A DNA stretch of 53,679 nucleotides from Luteimonas kalidii (GCF_029887935.1 NZ_JARXRO010000014.1:1-53679), one strand, 5' to 3'; counted from the stretch's first letter, positions 43,303 through 52,556 are shown. Made by a program: numbers and translations. The notes: generated by a model not told the origin, from the letters alone.

Positions 43303-43692
43303 ATGGCGCGCAAGGACTTCGACCCATCCAGCGTCAGGCCGGATGCGCGACCTCCAGCGCAGGCGAGGCTGTTCGATCCGGCCGGTGAAGGCCCCTGGCG
43401 CGGTTCGGTCGAAGGAATCGCCATGGGAGGAGACGTCACCGTGCTCGCGTACGGAACGGATACGCCGGGTGCGGGCCCGCGCCTTCACGTGCATCCGTAC
43501 GACGAGACCTTCATCGTGACCGAAGGGCGCGCCCGGTTCTTCGTCGGAGATACGGTCATCGAGGCGGCGGCCGGCGAGATCGTCCTCGGCCCCGCCGGGA
43601 TTCCACACAGGTTCGAGAATCTCGGCCCCGGCCGCCTGCAGACGATCGACATCCATCATTCGCCGCGCTGGATCCAGACCGATCTGGACTAG
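43303..43692 (+). CDS. Single-domain cupin protein
   Basis: A 129-residue protein. The ATG at 43303 (MARKDFDPSSVRPDARPPAQ) gives a single cupin domain (about 45-115) with metal-binding motif 1 PRLHVHPYDETFIVTEGRAR and motif 2 GEIVLGPAGIPHRFENLG, so the usual two His, Glu, His set is present. Cupins of this size include isomerases, dioxygenases and sugar-binding proteins; no substrate is suggested. It lies between the RAYT gene and a REP pair. Confidence 0.85.
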   Translation: MARKDFDPSSVRPDARPPAQARLFDPAGEGPWRGSVEGIAMGGDVTVLAYGTDTPGAGPRLHVHPYDETFIVTEGRARFFVGDTVIEAAAGEIVLGPAGIPHRFENLGPGRLQTIDIHHSPRWIQTDLD

Positions 43693-43725
43693 CCGGCCGC
43701 GGCACGCATGCCATGGCCCGGACCC

Positions 43726-43810
43726 GTAGCTCGGATAAGCGAAGCGCATCCGGAGATGCCGGCGTGCTCCGGTCCACCTGCCCTGGATGCGCTTCGCTTA
43801 TCCGGGCTAC
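43726..43810. repeat. REP pair (REPIN), GTAG-headed
   Basis: Left REP GTAGCTCGGATAAGCGAAGC (one change, T for C), right REP the inverse ending GGGCTAC. It is about 570 bp upstream of the RAYT start, with the cupin gene between. The rest of 43811-44046 holds no recognised gene. Confidence 0.9.
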
Positions 43811-44046
43811 GCGGGGTTCGCTGCGGGGTGTGGGGCGGGTACGCTCTGCCTGAGCCGACCGCGTGCCGGGAGCGTGAGCGTGGTCATCCAGCAGAGGCAG
43901 AATGAGAGTGCCAATCGCAGATTGAGGAATCCGCGCGCGGCTCCGTGCCGAAGTGCGCACGAGGTCATTTCGTTCGTGTCGACGTGCGACTGTCGAGGTC
44001 TTCGTGCGACGCAACGCTTGTGGGGAACAAGGTGGCAGGACAAGGA

Positions 44047-44802
44047 ATGAAACGATGGATCGTCGTGGCGCTGGGCGTCTGGCTGTTGCCATGGTCGCAG
44101 CCTGCGGCGACGCGTGAGCCGCCCGCCGCAGGCTGCATCGATCTGCACGCACTCGATGGCGGGTGGCGGATCGGGGAACGCGAGCTCGTGATCCACGCGG
44201 ACGCGCAAGTGGGGGTACGCCTGGAACTGGATACCGACTGCCCGGTGCTCGCCGAAGGCGTGGATCTGGTCGTCCTCGCCCCGAACGATTGGGCCTGCCC
44301 GGGTGGACGCATGTTGGTGCGCAGCGGGAGCGCCACCTGCCCGGTGATCCGGATGCGTACGCTGTCGGCGCCGGAGTTGGCCGATGCGCTGCGTGTGCAA
44401 GATTCGCCTGCACAATCGAGCGCGACGCTGGAGCGGGTCCAGGTGCGGGGCCGGCATTGGCGGGAGATCCGCGGAACCACCGATTACTGCGTCGACGCCC
44501 GCTTCCTGCGCGGCTGGCGCGAGGACGCCGACGGGCTGGTGGTCGAGGTTTCGCCACGACGCCATGCCGGGCATCGGTACTACCGCGTGGAGACGGCCAC
44601 CCGGTGCCCGGATCTGTCCGGCGTCCGCTCGATCCGGCTGTTGTCACGGAACGGCGGCGCTGCAGTGTGCGGGTATCCCGGAGACAGGGTGGTGCTGGTC
44701 GACGATGCGTCGGGCGGCTTCAGCCGCATGGGCGGTCCGCCCACGGCGGCGTATGGACGCGGTTGCGAGATCAAGCGGGTGACGCCCTTTCCGCGCGAGT
44801 AG
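44047..44802 (+). CDS. Exported protein of unknown function
   Basis: A 251-residue protein with a signal peptide (MKRWIVVALGVWLLPWSQPA) from ATG 44047, preceded by CAAGG. The mature region has many Cys-bearing strands (GCIDLHALDGGWRIGERELV, LELDTDCPVLAEG, DYCVDARFLRGW, ATRCPDLSGVRSIRLLSRNG), possibly a duplicated beta domain. The N-terminal CIDLHALDGGWRI resembles small secreted proteins of the DUF6491 kind, but I am not sure. Function unknown. Confidence 0.6.
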   Translation: MKRWIVVALGVWLLPWSQPAATREPPAAGCIDLHALDGGWRIGERELVIHADAQVGVRLELDTDCPVLAEGVDLVVLAPNDWACPGGRMLVRSGSATCPVIRMRTLSAPELADALRVQDSPAQSSATLERVQVRGRHWREIRGTTDYCVDARFLRGWREDADGLVVEVSPRRHAGHRYYRVETATRCPDLSGVRSIRLLSRNGGAAVCGYPGDRVVLVDDASGGFSRMGGPPTAAYGRGCEIKRVTPFPRE

Positions 44803-44852
44803 GTTGTTCCGTGGGCTGGCGTTGGGCAGTTGGCTCGGGACGCACCGGGATC

Positions 44853-44881
44853 CCCGGATGCGCTTCGCTTATCCGGGCTAC
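44853..44881. repeat. Single GTAG-type REP (right half only)
   Basis: CCCGGATGCGCTTCGCTTAT followed by CCGGGCTAC, one REP in reverse orientation without a partner. It lies between the preceding secreted-protein gene and the SDR gene, which converge here. Confidence 0.9.
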
Positions 44882-45068
44882 GCGCTGGGTTGCGGTCTGC
44901 GGCTCGTATCGAAGCGGGTGTGGAGCCGGAGGGCGCCGTCGTGATGCTCAGGGCCCAGGGTCTTGCACGCACGCGGCGCTCGGGACGCCGGATTGCCGAA
45001 GTGGGCAGGCACGATCACGCGGGCCCCTGCTTCTGTACCGTCTCCGGGAATGAACCGCTCGTCGACCC

Positions 45069-46658
45069 TCACCAGTCCGTCGGCGCGTAGTCCTTCAGGA
45101 ACTGGCCCCAGACGTGGTTGCCCGTGTTGATGCCGTCGATGATCGGGTCGACGATGCGGGCGGCGCCGTCGACGATGTCGAGCGGCGGATGGAAGCGTTC
45201 CTCGATGATCTTGCGCGCGGCGATCTCCACCGGATCCTCGTCGGTCACCCAGCCGGTGTCGACGGCGTTCATGTGGATGCCGTCGCCGTGGTAATCGGCG
45301 GCCGCGGTGCGCGTCATCATGTTCAGCGCGGCCTTGGCCATGTTGGTGTGCGGGTGCTTGGTGGTCTTGAAGTTCCGGTAGAACTGGCCTTCGACCGCCG
45401 AGACGTTGACGATGTGCTTGTCGCGGCGCGGTGTCTCACCGGCCGGCGTGCGCAGCATCAGCGCCTTCAGGCGCGCGTTGAGGATGAAGGGCGCCACCGC
45501 GTTGACCAGCTGCGTTTCCAGCAGTTCGATCGCGGGCACTTCGTCCATCTGCAGGCGCCAGGAATTGCGCCCGCGCAGGTCCACCTGCTGCAGGTCCTGG
45601 TCGACGCGCCCAGCCGGGAACAGGTGCGCCTGGCCGAGCAGTTCGTCTGCCAGCAGCGGCACCTGGGACAGTTCCGCCGCGCGTGCCAGCCCCGCGGGCG
45701 TGGCTGCGGACGCGCCGGTGACCAGCGACTGGCTGCCGCCCGGCAGCAGGTCCGCCGCGCGCAGGCCTTCGTAGCCGCCTACCAGCTTGCGCACGTGCTC
45801 GGGCAGGGTGTGCAGGGCAGCGGTTTCGCCTTCCATCATGTGCGCGTAGAACGCCGGTGGACGACGCACGGTCTGGCAGGCGTTGTTGACGATGAAGTCG
45901 AGCCGGTCGCGGGTGGCGATGAGCTCCGCGCAGAACGCTTCGACGCTGGGCGTGTGCCGCAGGTCGAGGCCGAACACCTCGAGCCGGTGACCCCAGTCGC
46001 CGAAGTCGGGCTCCTGCGCGTAGCGCTGCGCCGAATCGCGCGGGAAACGCGTGGTCACGATCAGCGTGCAGCCCGCACGCAGGAGCTTCAGGCCGGCCTG
46101 GTAGCCGATCTTCACCCGCCCGCCGGTCAGCAGGGCGACGCGGCCGGTGAGGTCCGCGGTTTCGGTGCGCTTGCGGAAATTGAGCTCGGCGCATTCCGTG
46201 CACAGCTGGTCGTAGAAGTGGTGGACCTGGGTGTACTTGCGCTTGCAGACGTAGCAGTGCAGCAGTTCGGGCGACTCGCCGTGCGAGACGGGATCGGCCG
46301 CGTTGTTGCGCGGGTCGTGCTGCCCGGGCGGCTGCGGCGGAAAGTAGTTGGGCGTGGTGAACACCGGTTTGCGGCGCAGGGTGCGGATGCCGGTCTTGTC
46401 GAGCAACGCTTCAGTTGCGCGCGCCTTCTCGCGGGCGCGTTCGCGGGCGTCGGTCTTCGCCTGCTTGCGCCGCGCGCGCGGTTCGGGATGGTGCACCAGT
46501 GCGACCGCCTGCAGCAGGCGGATGCGGTCGGCCTCGGGCAGCGCGTCGAGCAGGCGGCGGTCGTCGCGGATCGCTTCCAGCACCTCGAGCGCGATGCGGG
46601 CGCGGTCGGGCAGGGTGGCGTCGCCTTCTGCACTGGAGGCGCGGAGCGGGGTGTTCAT
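45069..46658 (-). CDS. SDR-family oxidoreductase with N-terminal helical region and zinc ribbon
   Basis: A 529-residue protein from ATG 46658 (MNTPLRASSAEGDATLPDRA). The first about 130 residues are helical and Arg/Lys-rich. Then come two CxxC pairs (Cys135/138 and Cys153/156) that look like a zinc ribbon, an unusual insertion for the family. The SDR Rossmann fold starts at about 172, with TGGRVKIGYQAG (178-189), NNACQT in the second half, and HIVNVSAVEGQFYRN with the catalytic-type Ser and KHPHTNMAKAA with Lys; the usual YxxxK Tyr is not clear. The function is unknown. Relics of its 5' coding region lie near 48531. Confidence 0.8.
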   Translation of the reverse strand: MNTPLRASSAEGDATLPDRARIALEVLEAIRDDRRLLDALPEADRIRLLQAVALVHHPEPRARRKQAKTDARERAREKARATEALLDKTGIRTLRRKPVFTTPNYFPPQPPGQHDPRNNAADPVSHGESPELLHCYVCKRKYTQVHHFYDQLCTECAELNFRKRTETADLTGRVALLTGGRVKIGYQAGLKLLRAGCTLIVTTRFPRDSAQRYAQEPDFGDWGHRLEVFGLDLRHTPSVEAFCAELIATRDRLDFIVNNACQTVRRPPAFYAHMMEGETAALHTLPEHVRKLVGGYEGLRAADLLPGGSQSLVTGASAATPAGLARAAELSQVPLLADELLGQAHLFPAGRVDQDLQQVDLRGRNSWRLQMDEVPAIELLETQLVNAVAPFILNARLKALMLRTPAGETPRRDKHIVNVSAVEGQFYRNFKTTKHPHTNMAKAALNMMTRTAAADYHGDGIHMNAVDTGWVTDEDPVEIAARKIIEERFHPPLDIVDGAARIVDPIIDGINTGNHVWGQFLKDYAPTDW

Positions 46659-46915
46659 GGGCAACGGATTCGGATCGGAGTGGCGCGGGGCGAGGCGGCG
46701 AGCGCTCGCGCGGGTGACCGGGCGGGGCAGGGCCTGCCGCGGGCGCCATGGTACGGCATCCACTGCCGTGCCCTGCGGGACGCGCGGCCAGGTTCGAGGA
46801 TCGGCGAGTGTCGAATGCGTCTTGGCGGCTGGATCCCCGGCAGTCCCGGGCAGTCCCGGTGTACGTCCGTGACCCCATGGCCCGATGGCTTTACATTTCC
46901 CTCTTCGAACGAGAG

Positions 46916-48364
46916 ATGCCCGCTGTGATCGTCCGATTGCTGTGCACTGCCATCGCCCTGTGCGGCGCCATGCCCACGTGTGCCGCCGGCATCGCGCCCG
47001 ACACGCACGACGCCGACGACACGCGGCAAAGGCTCGTCGTCCTCACCGACATCGAGGCCGATCCGGACGACACCCAGTCATTGATCCGCCTGTTCCTGTA
47101 TTCGAACGAGATCGACATCGAGGGCCTGGTGGCCACGACGTCCACGCACAGGCGCTCGTCCCCCATGCCGGCGTCGATCCATCGCCTGGTGGACGGCTAC
47201 GCCAGGGTGCAGCCCAACCTGGTGAAGCACGACGACCGGTACCCAGAAGCCGAGCGCCTCGAGCAGGTCATCGCCGAAGGTGTCCCCGTCTACGGCATGC
47301 AGGGCGTGGGCGACGGCAAGGACACCGCTGGATCGGACCTGATCATCCAGGCACTGGAGCGCCAGGATCCGCGCCCTCTCTGGGTCTCGGTCTGGGGCGG
47401 GGCCAACACACTGGCCCAGGCGCTGCACAGCCTGAAGCGCACGCGCAGTGCGCAGGAACTCGACCGGCTGCTGGCGAAGCTGCGGGTCTACGCGATCTCC
47501 GACCAGGACGATGCCGGGATCTGGCTGCGCCGGGAATTTCCGCAGGTCTTCTACATCGTCACGCCGGGCGACGACTACGGCCAGGCCACCTGGAACGCCA
47601 TGGGCCGCACCATCGACGGGATCGACAACACCACCGTCGGCAACCCGTGGCTGGCGCAGCACATCCAGCAGGGACACGGCCCGCTGGGTGCGCTGTATCC
47701 GGACGTGGTATGGGGACTGGAGGGCGACACGCCCGCCTTCCTGCACCTGATCCCCAATGGCCTGAACACGCCGGAGCGACCGGACTGGGGCGGCTGGGGT
47801 GGCCGCTACCGGCTGTACATTCCTTCCGGCGACACGATGCTCAACGACACCAGCCACGGGCCGGAAACGCGGCCCATCTGGACCAACGCCATCGACGCGT
47901 ACGCGCCCCCGGTCCAGGCCGAATACGGCCGCCCGGTTCGCGACAGCGAACCCCGGTACCGGGATGCGCTGGTGTCGCTGTGGCGATGGCGGGACGATTT
48001 CCAGAATGATTTTGCCGCGCGCATGGACTGGACCATCCAGCCCTACGCCGACGCCAACCATCCGCCGCAGGTGGTGCTGGGCCAGTCGGCGCGACTCACG
48101 CTCAAGTCGGGCCAGGGCATGGTCCTCAGCGCGCGCGGGAGTTCCGATCCCGATGGAGACAGCCTGGGCTTCCACTGGTTCTGGTACCCGGAGGCCGGCG
48201 GTTTCGAAGGCAGCCTGCCGCATCTGGCCAACGGGGATACGACCTGGATCCAAGCGCCCAAGGTCGACAAGCCCGTCGCCCTCCACCTCATCCTGCGGGT
48301 GAGCGACAAGGGTTCGCCTTCGCTGGCCCGCTATGCGCGAACCGTCGTGCACGTGGAACCCTGA
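46916..48364 (+). CDS. Exported DUF1593 (nucleoside-hydrolase-like) protein
   Basis: A 482-residue protein with a signal peptide (MPAVIVRLLCTAIALCGAMP) from ATG 46916; an ATG at 46877 is the longer alternative. The N-terminal domain has LVVLTDIEADPDDTQSLIRL (about 39-58), the metal-binding Asp cluster of the nucleoside-hydrolase-like DUF1593 family, plus WVSVWGGANTLAQALHSLKR. The C-terminal part is a beta-sandwich (about 370-482) with SSDPDGDSLGFHWFWYPE, a PKD/fibronectin-like fold. DUF1593 members are found with polysaccharide-degradation genes. It should act outside the cytoplasm; substrate unproven. Confidence 0.88.
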   Translation: MPAVIVRLLCTAIALCGAMPTCAAGIAPDTHDADDTRQRLVVLTDIEADPDDTQSLIRLFLYSNEIDIEGLVATTSTHRRSSPMPASIHRLVDGYARVQPNLVKHDDRYPEAERLEQVIAEGVPVYGMQGVGDGKDTAGSDLIIQALERQDPRPLWVSVWGGANTLAQALHSLKRTRSAQELDRLLAKLRVYAISDQDDAGIWLRREFPQVFYIVTPGDDYGQATWNAMGRTIDGIDNTTVGNPWLAQHIQQGHGPLGALYPDVVWGLEGDTPAFLHLIPNGLNTPERPDWGGWGGRYRLYIPSGDTMLNDTSHGPETRPIWTNAIDAYAPPVQAEYGRPVRDSEPRYRDALVSLWRWRDDFQNDFAARMDWTIQPYADANHPPQVVLGQSARLTLKSGQGMVLSARGSSDPDGDSLGFHWFWYPEAGGFEGSLPHLANGDTTWIQAPKVDKPVALHLILRVSDKGSPSLARYARTVVHVEP

Positions 48365-48519
48365 CCGGACCCGGATCGATGCGGGCCGCGGCAGGGCGCG
48401 GGTGCGGGTTTCGCCCCCGTCCTGCCCCCGCCAGGCCGCGCGACCGGTTGGGGCCGGCCAACGGAGCCCCCGTAACCGACGCACAACCTGCAGTGCCATG
48501 GGCACCTGTCCGTGCCCGT

Positions 48520-48640
48520 TCGCGTGCTGAAACGCGGCTTGCGACGCAAGGTGCGCATGCGGGTCCGGTCGAAGAGCGCTTTGGCCGCGCGCGCCTTCTC
48601 GCGGGCGGGTTCGCTGGCGTCGGTTTCGGCGTGTTCCCCG
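48520..48640 (-). pseudogene. Relic of the SDR gene 5' region
   Basis: The stretch at about 48531-48627 matches 46362-46458 (GCGCGCCTTCTCGCGGGCG and the flanking bases), the coding region for the Arg-rich segment of the SDR N-terminus. The minus-strand frame reads MRTLRRKPRFSTRTG, like IRTLRRKPVFTTPN of the SDR. Stops and frame breaks follow, so it is a fragment only. The rest of 48365-48808 contains no recognised gene. Confidence 0.6.
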
Positions 48641-48808
48641 GCAGTGCGGCCGGTGCGCGGGGCTTCCCCACAGTCGGCGGTCGAAGCATGGTCGCGGGCT
48701 CGGTCCTCGTGTCGTGGCGATGACCCCGTGCCGTCTTGGTACGTCGGGAAGGCGCGCCGTGTCGGGAACGGGAGCCGGTGTGCAAAGACGCCTGCTCCCG
48801 CCCGGAGC

Positions 48809-49255
48809 TCAGCCCTTCGCCGGCTTCCAGTCCCCCGCCGGCACGGTGTTGACCATCCACGGCACTCCGAAGCGGTCGACCAGCGAACCGAAACCGGGCG
48901 ACCAGAAGGTCTCCTCGAACGCCATCACCTGCCGGCCGCCTTCGGATAGCTGTTCGAACCAGCGCCTGGCCTGGTCGATGTCGTCGGTGTGCAGGGTCAC
49001 ATCGAAACCGTTCTTGGGCTTGTCGACGTCGGGTGCCCAGTCGACGTCCATGTCGGCCCCCATCAGCGACTGGTCCCCGGCGTCGAGCCAGCAGTGCATG
49101 AGCCAGGTCTTGTATTTCTCGTTGGTGATCGGCATGCCCGGCGGTGCGTCGGCATAGGGGATGGCGGCGGTGATCTTGCCGCCCAGGACCTGCGCATAGA
49201 ACTCGAACGCTTCACGGCATTGGCCCTGGAAGCTCAGGCTGGTCACGATCTTCAT
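48809..49255 (-). CDS. PhnB/glyoxalase-like VOC-family protein
   Basis: A 148-residue single VOC domain from ATG 49255 with AAGGAG upstream. It begins MKIVTSLSFQGQCREAFEFY and contains WLMHCWLDAGDQSLMGADMD and the C-terminal ETFWSPGFGSLVDRFGVPWM, the pattern of PhnB-like (3-demethylubiquinone-9 3-methyltransferase-named) VOC proteins. These bind ligands or metals; function in most is unknown. It is intact, unlike the VOC pseudogene at 37204. Confidence 0.9.
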   Translation of the reverse strand: MKIVTSLSFQGQCREAFEFYAQVLGGKITAAIPYADAPPGMPITNEKYKTWLMHCWLDAGDQSLMGADMDVDWAPDVDKPKNGFDVTLHTDDIDQARRWFEQLSEGGRQVMAFEETFWSPGFGSLVDRFGVPWMVNTVPAGDWKPAKG

Positions 49256-49494
49256 GTCATCTCCTTGTTGGTGGGGCGGGGTGGGTGGTGCGGTGGCGGG
49301 TTCCCTGGCCTGCGTGCGCGGGCGCGTTGTGAATGCGCGCCCCGTCAGCGGGTAGGCTTGCGACCACGGGAGCGGGCTGTACGCATTCGGGTGCGGAACG
49401 GGCGAGGCATCCGGGTACCCGACGGACAATTAGGCGGGAATTCGACAGTGCGGGAGCAGGCGGCGAACGCAAGCCGGCGAGGTCGGGGTCGGTA

Positions 49495-49986
49495 CTAATC
49501 CTGCAACCTGATCGTGACCGTGGTGTGCAGCCTGGCGGGATCCGGCTCCTCGTCCGGACTGTTGTGGTAGATCTCCGCACGATGCGCGAACCACTCGCCG
49601 TCCGCCTGCGGTCGGCTGTCGAACGCCAGCCCCGAATGGCGGGCCCAGCCGATCAGTACGGCGTTGACGGTGATCAGATCGTCGTAGGGGCCGAAGTAGT
49701 CGATCTCGGCGTACCGTCCGGCCGGCAGCATTCCGCCCGTGAAATCGCCCCCGGCGGCCACCGGATGCGCCAGCGGCACGCCGAACTCCATCTCGAGCCG
49801 CGGCATGTCGACCACCGTGTGCTTGAAGAACACCGGTCCGGCGGGCTCCAGGCCGTTCGCGCGCAGGTGGGAGAACAGCCTGTCCAGGATCGCGGGAATC
49901 TCGTCGTCGAACGGCAGGATCACTTCCCGTTTCAGGGCGATGTAGGGCGTAGCGGGGCGTTGCACGACGTGGGGCAGGGTCAGCAT
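49495..49986 (-). CDS. GyrI-like/AraC effector-binding domain protein
   Basis: A 163-residue protein from ATG 49986 (MLTLPHVVQRPATPYIALKR). The fold is the GyrI-like small-molecule-binding domain: HLRANGLEPAGPVFFKHTVV, AAGGDFTGGMLPAGRYAEID and GEWFAHRAEIYHNSPDEEPD are in the expected order. Such stand-alone domains bind drugs or DNA gyrase inhibitors in some species; a role here is inference. A longer frame to 50082 has no signal. Confidence 0.75.
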   Translation of the reverse strand: MLTLPHVVQRPATPYIALKREVILPFDDEIPAILDRLFSHLRANGLEPAGPVFFKHTVVDMPRLEMEFGVPLAHPVAAGGDFTGGMLPAGRYAEIDYFGPYDDLITVNAVLIGWARHSGLAFDSRPQADGEWFAHRAEIYHNSPDEEPDPARLHTTVTIRLQD

Positions 49987-50158
49987 CGGAGTCTCCAGGC
50001 AGCGGGCGATGAACGCGTGATCCGTCCGTTGCAGGTCCGACGTAGGTGGGGCCGCGGATCGACATCCCGCAGCGGCGGACATCGAAAGCGGTGGATCGCG
50101 GGCCCCGGCTCTGCTTCAATCGGACGCGCGTCCATGCCGGGCGCAACGGGGAAGCGCC

Positions 50159-51289
50159 ATGCTGCGAAGCGTCGTGTTCATCGCGTTGCTCGGGCTGGCG
50201 GGGCCGCTCCAGGCGCAAGCGGCCCCGGATGAGGAGACGCTGGCGGACTTCAAGGCGTTCGCGCAGGCGTACCGCGCCGAGCGCGGGGTGCTCAGCTTCT
50301 CCTACGCCATCGCCAGGGACGGACGCATCGTCGCCGCGGAGGGCTTCGGCTGGCAGGACCACGATGCCGAAGAACCGACCACGCCGGACACCACCTACCT
50401 GGTGGCGTCCATCACCAAGACCTTCAGCGCGGCGACGCTGTTGGCGATGGAGGCGGACGGCCTGATCGACCTGGACGACGCCTTCACCGACCTGTCCGAC
50501 TGGCCGGATCGCTGCGAGTGGCTGGCCACCAGCGGCAACATCTTCGGCGGCGGCGTCGCACTGGACGATGGCTACGTGCCGCCGAAGATCGACTGCACGG
50601 CGCGCTTCAGCCTGCGCCAGGTGCTGCAGATGCGGGTGCTCGGAACCCCGGGAAGCAACTTCCTCTACAACCCGATCGTGTTCGGACGGCTGTCGAACTG
50701 GGTGGAGGAACACACCGGCCGGCCCTTCGATCACTGGGTGCGGCGCTACGTGATCGACAAGGCGGGCCTGAAGGACATCGCCGCAGGCTGGCGCGACCCG
50801 CAAGGGGCGATGGCACTGGTGCACCTGGCGCCGCCGTTCCGGATCGCGAAGGACGAGGAGGACGGGCTGGCGCCGTCGGTGTTGCCGAACCCGGAAATGA
50901 ATGCCTCCAGCGGCATCATTGCCAGCGCACGCGGGCTGGCGGAGTACTCGCTGGCGCTCGACGACGGACGGATCCTGCCCGCGGCGCTGCTGCAGCAGAT
51001 GTGGACGCCGCCGACCGAACCCGATGGCACGCCCGCGAGTTACGCCTACGGCTGGTGGACCCAGCAGTGGCGCGGCCAGCAGCTCGTGTGGCACGGCGGC
51101 TGGTGGCCCGATGCCTACGCCGGCCTGCTGCTGAAGGTTCCCGCCAAGGGCCTGACCCTGGTCGCCCTGGGAAACACCGACGGCCTGCACTGGGGCAACC
51201 GCCTCCAGGTGGCGGAGGTCGAGAAGAACCCGTTGGCGCTGAAGTTCCTGGAACTGTTCGCAGCCGGTACCTCCGCGCCGACACCGTAG
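50159..51289 (+). CDS. Serine hydrolase, class C beta-lactamase/penicillin-binding fold
   Basis: A 376-residue exported protein (signal MLRSVVFIALLGLAGPLQAQ). The penicillin-recognising site is Ser84-Ile-Thr-Lys87 in VASITKTFS, with a Tyr-Asn-Pro (YNPIVFG, about 171) in the YxN position and a His-Gly-Gly (VWHGGWWP) replacing KTG. These are the features of serine hydrolase/esterase members (DUF3471-type), not of true beta-lactamases. Substrate unknown. The stop codon TAG at 51287-51289 is the GTAG head of a REP pair, so the 3' end of the gene may have been changed by REP insertion. Confidence 0.85.
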   Translation: MLRSVVFIALLGLAGPLQAQAAPDEETLADFKAFAQAYRAERGVLSFSYAIARDGRIVAAEGFGWQDHDAEEPTTPDTTYLVASITKTFSAATLLAMEADGLIDLDDAFTDLSDWPDRCEWLATSGNIFGGGVALDDGYVPPKIDCTARFSLRQVLQMRVLGTPGSNFLYNPIVFGRLSNWVEEHTGRPFDHWVRRYVIDKAGLKDIAAGWRDPQGAMALVHLAPPFRIAKDEEDGLAPSVLPNPEMNASSGIIASARGLAEYSLALDDGRILPAALLQQMWTPPTEPDGTPASYAYGWWTQQWRGQQLVWHGGWWPDAYAGLLLKVPAKGLTLVALGNTDGLHWGNRLQVAEVEKNPLALKFLELFAAGTSAPTP

Positions 51290-51371
51290 CCCGGATAAGC
51301 GAAGCGCATCCGGGTCCCGCCTTTCGAGTTGCAGCCACCGCTCCCGGATGCGCTTCGCTTATCCGGGCTAC
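51286..51371. repeat. REP pair (REPIN) overlapping the stop codon of the upstream gene
   Basis: Left REP starts GTAGCCCGGATAAGCG at 51286; the TAG is the in-frame stop of the serine hydrolase. The right REP is the inverse ending GGGCTAC at 51371. Spacing is as in the other pairs. Confidence 0.9.
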
Positions 51372-51415
51372 GGGTGTCTTGAAGGACCGGGGGCTGAACT
51401 CGGCGACGCGTGACG

Positions 51416-51856
51416 CTATTCGCCGACTGCCAGCAGCTCCACCTCGAACACCAGCGACGCGCCAGGCGGGATCGCGCGGCCGGCGCCGGCAGCGCCGTAG
51501 CCGAGCCAGGCGGGGATGTGCAGTTCGCGCGTGCCGCCGACCCGCATGCCCGCGACGCCTTCATCCCAGCCCCGGATGACACGGCCGGCGCCAAGCGGAA
51601 ACACGAAGGGCTGGCCACGATCGCGGGAGCTGTCGAACTTGCGGCCACGCCTGTCGGGCGCGTCCTGCTCGTAGATCCAGCCGGTGTAGTGCACGCTGAC
51701 CTCGTTGCCGACGACGGCGGGCGCGCCCTCGCCCACGGTCAGGTCGATGCGCTGCAGGTCGGGCACCTCCCCGCCGGTGTAAGGCGCAGGGCTGCCGCAT
51801 GCCACCAGCAGCACGGCGGTCAGGAGGAGCGCGAAGCGGAGCAGGCGAGGGGTCAT
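51416..51856 (-). CDS. FKBP-type peptidyl-prolyl isomerase lipoprotein
   Basis: A 146-residue protein from ATG 51856 (MTPRLLRFALLLTAVLLVAC), with lipobox LVAC giving Cys20. The FKBP domain (about 33-146) has VSVHYTGWIYEQDAPDRRGR, KFDSSRDRGQPFVFPLGAGR, VIRGWDEGVAGMRVGGTREL and HIPAWLGYGAAGAGRAIPPG, the complete peptide-binding site of the family. It should aid protein folding at the periplasmic membrane face. It converges towards the upstream REP pair. Confidence 0.93.
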   Translation of the reverse strand: MTPRLLRFALLLTAVLLVACGSPAPYTGGEVPDLQRIDLTVGEGAPAVVGNEVSVHYTGWIYEQDAPDRRGRKFDSSRDRGQPFVFPLGAGRVIRGWDEGVAGMRVGGTRELHIPAWLGYGAAGAGRAIPPGASLVFEVELLAVGE

Positions 51857-52062
51857 GTAGGACGTATTCGTGGAGGGCACGACAGGATAGCCGCGCCGCG
51901 ATCGCGGAGTCGTCAGCGCGGACGCGACCGCGCCATGAGTCCGACGTCATGCGCGTTTCCAGTCATCGGCGCGCCGTGGCAGCGTGCGTCAACGACATCG
52001 CATGCGTGGGGGAGCCTGGGGTCAGGCACGCGGGCGGCCCGGGAATGGCCGGGTCCTGCCCC

Positions 52063-52151
52063 ATGTAAACGCAAGAGCGCAGCGCATCCGGGGCGCGTCG
52101 CCTGGCGCCGGGTGCGAAGTGTCCCGGATGCGCTGCGCTTATCCGGGCTAC
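52063..52151. repeat. Degenerate REP pair
   Basis: The left half is worn: ATGTAAACGCAAGAGCGCAG followed by CGCATCCGGGG keeps only part of the GTAG-CCCGGAT head. The right half is complete and has GCTGCGC in place of GCTTCGC. It lies between the FKBP gene and a SnoaL-like gene; 51857-52062 contains nothing else recognised. Confidence 0.8.
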
Positions 52152-52199
52152 GCAGGGATACCCCTGCCGGGACGCGGATGGGAGCGTCTGCCGCGGGCG

Positions 52200-52556
52200 T
52201 CAGGCGCCGTCGGCCTCGACGACGAAGGCGCGCAGTTCCGCGAGTTTGCCGTCGCGCAGCCGCCAGGCGTCGGAGTAGTCGAAGGTGGAGCGCTTGCCGT
52301 CGGCATCGATCAGCGTGATCCGCCCGATGGCCACCACGTGGTCGGCGTCGGCGATCATCAGCTCGACATCGAACTCCGGCGGCTGGATGTAGGTCTCGTC
52401 CATGTACGCCCTGACGGCCGGCTTGCCTTCGATGGTACGGTCGCCGATGAAATGCCAGACCACATCGTCGGTGCAGTGGGCGAGGAAACCGCCGTGGTCG
52501 CCGCGACTCACGGCTTCGTTGGCGGCGGCGAGGACGGACTTGGGGTCGCTGGACAT
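52200..52556 (-). CDS. SnoaL/NTF2-like protein
   Basis: A 118-residue soluble protein from ATG 52556 (MSSDPKSVLAAANEAVSRGD). The NTF2-like pattern is present: GGFLAHCTDDVVWHFIGDRT, then AVRAYMDETYIQPPEFDVEL and WRLRDGKLAELRAFVVEADG. These proteins bind small molecules or act as isomerases, or regulate by binding partner proteins. No signal peptide. Single gene; no operon partner. Confidence 0.8.
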   Translation of the reverse strand: MSSDPKSVLAAANEAVSRGDHGGFLAHCTDDVVWHFIGDRTIEGKPAVRAYMDETYIQPPEFDVELMIADADHVVAIGRITLIDADGKRSTFDYSDAWRLRDGKLAELRAFVVEADGA

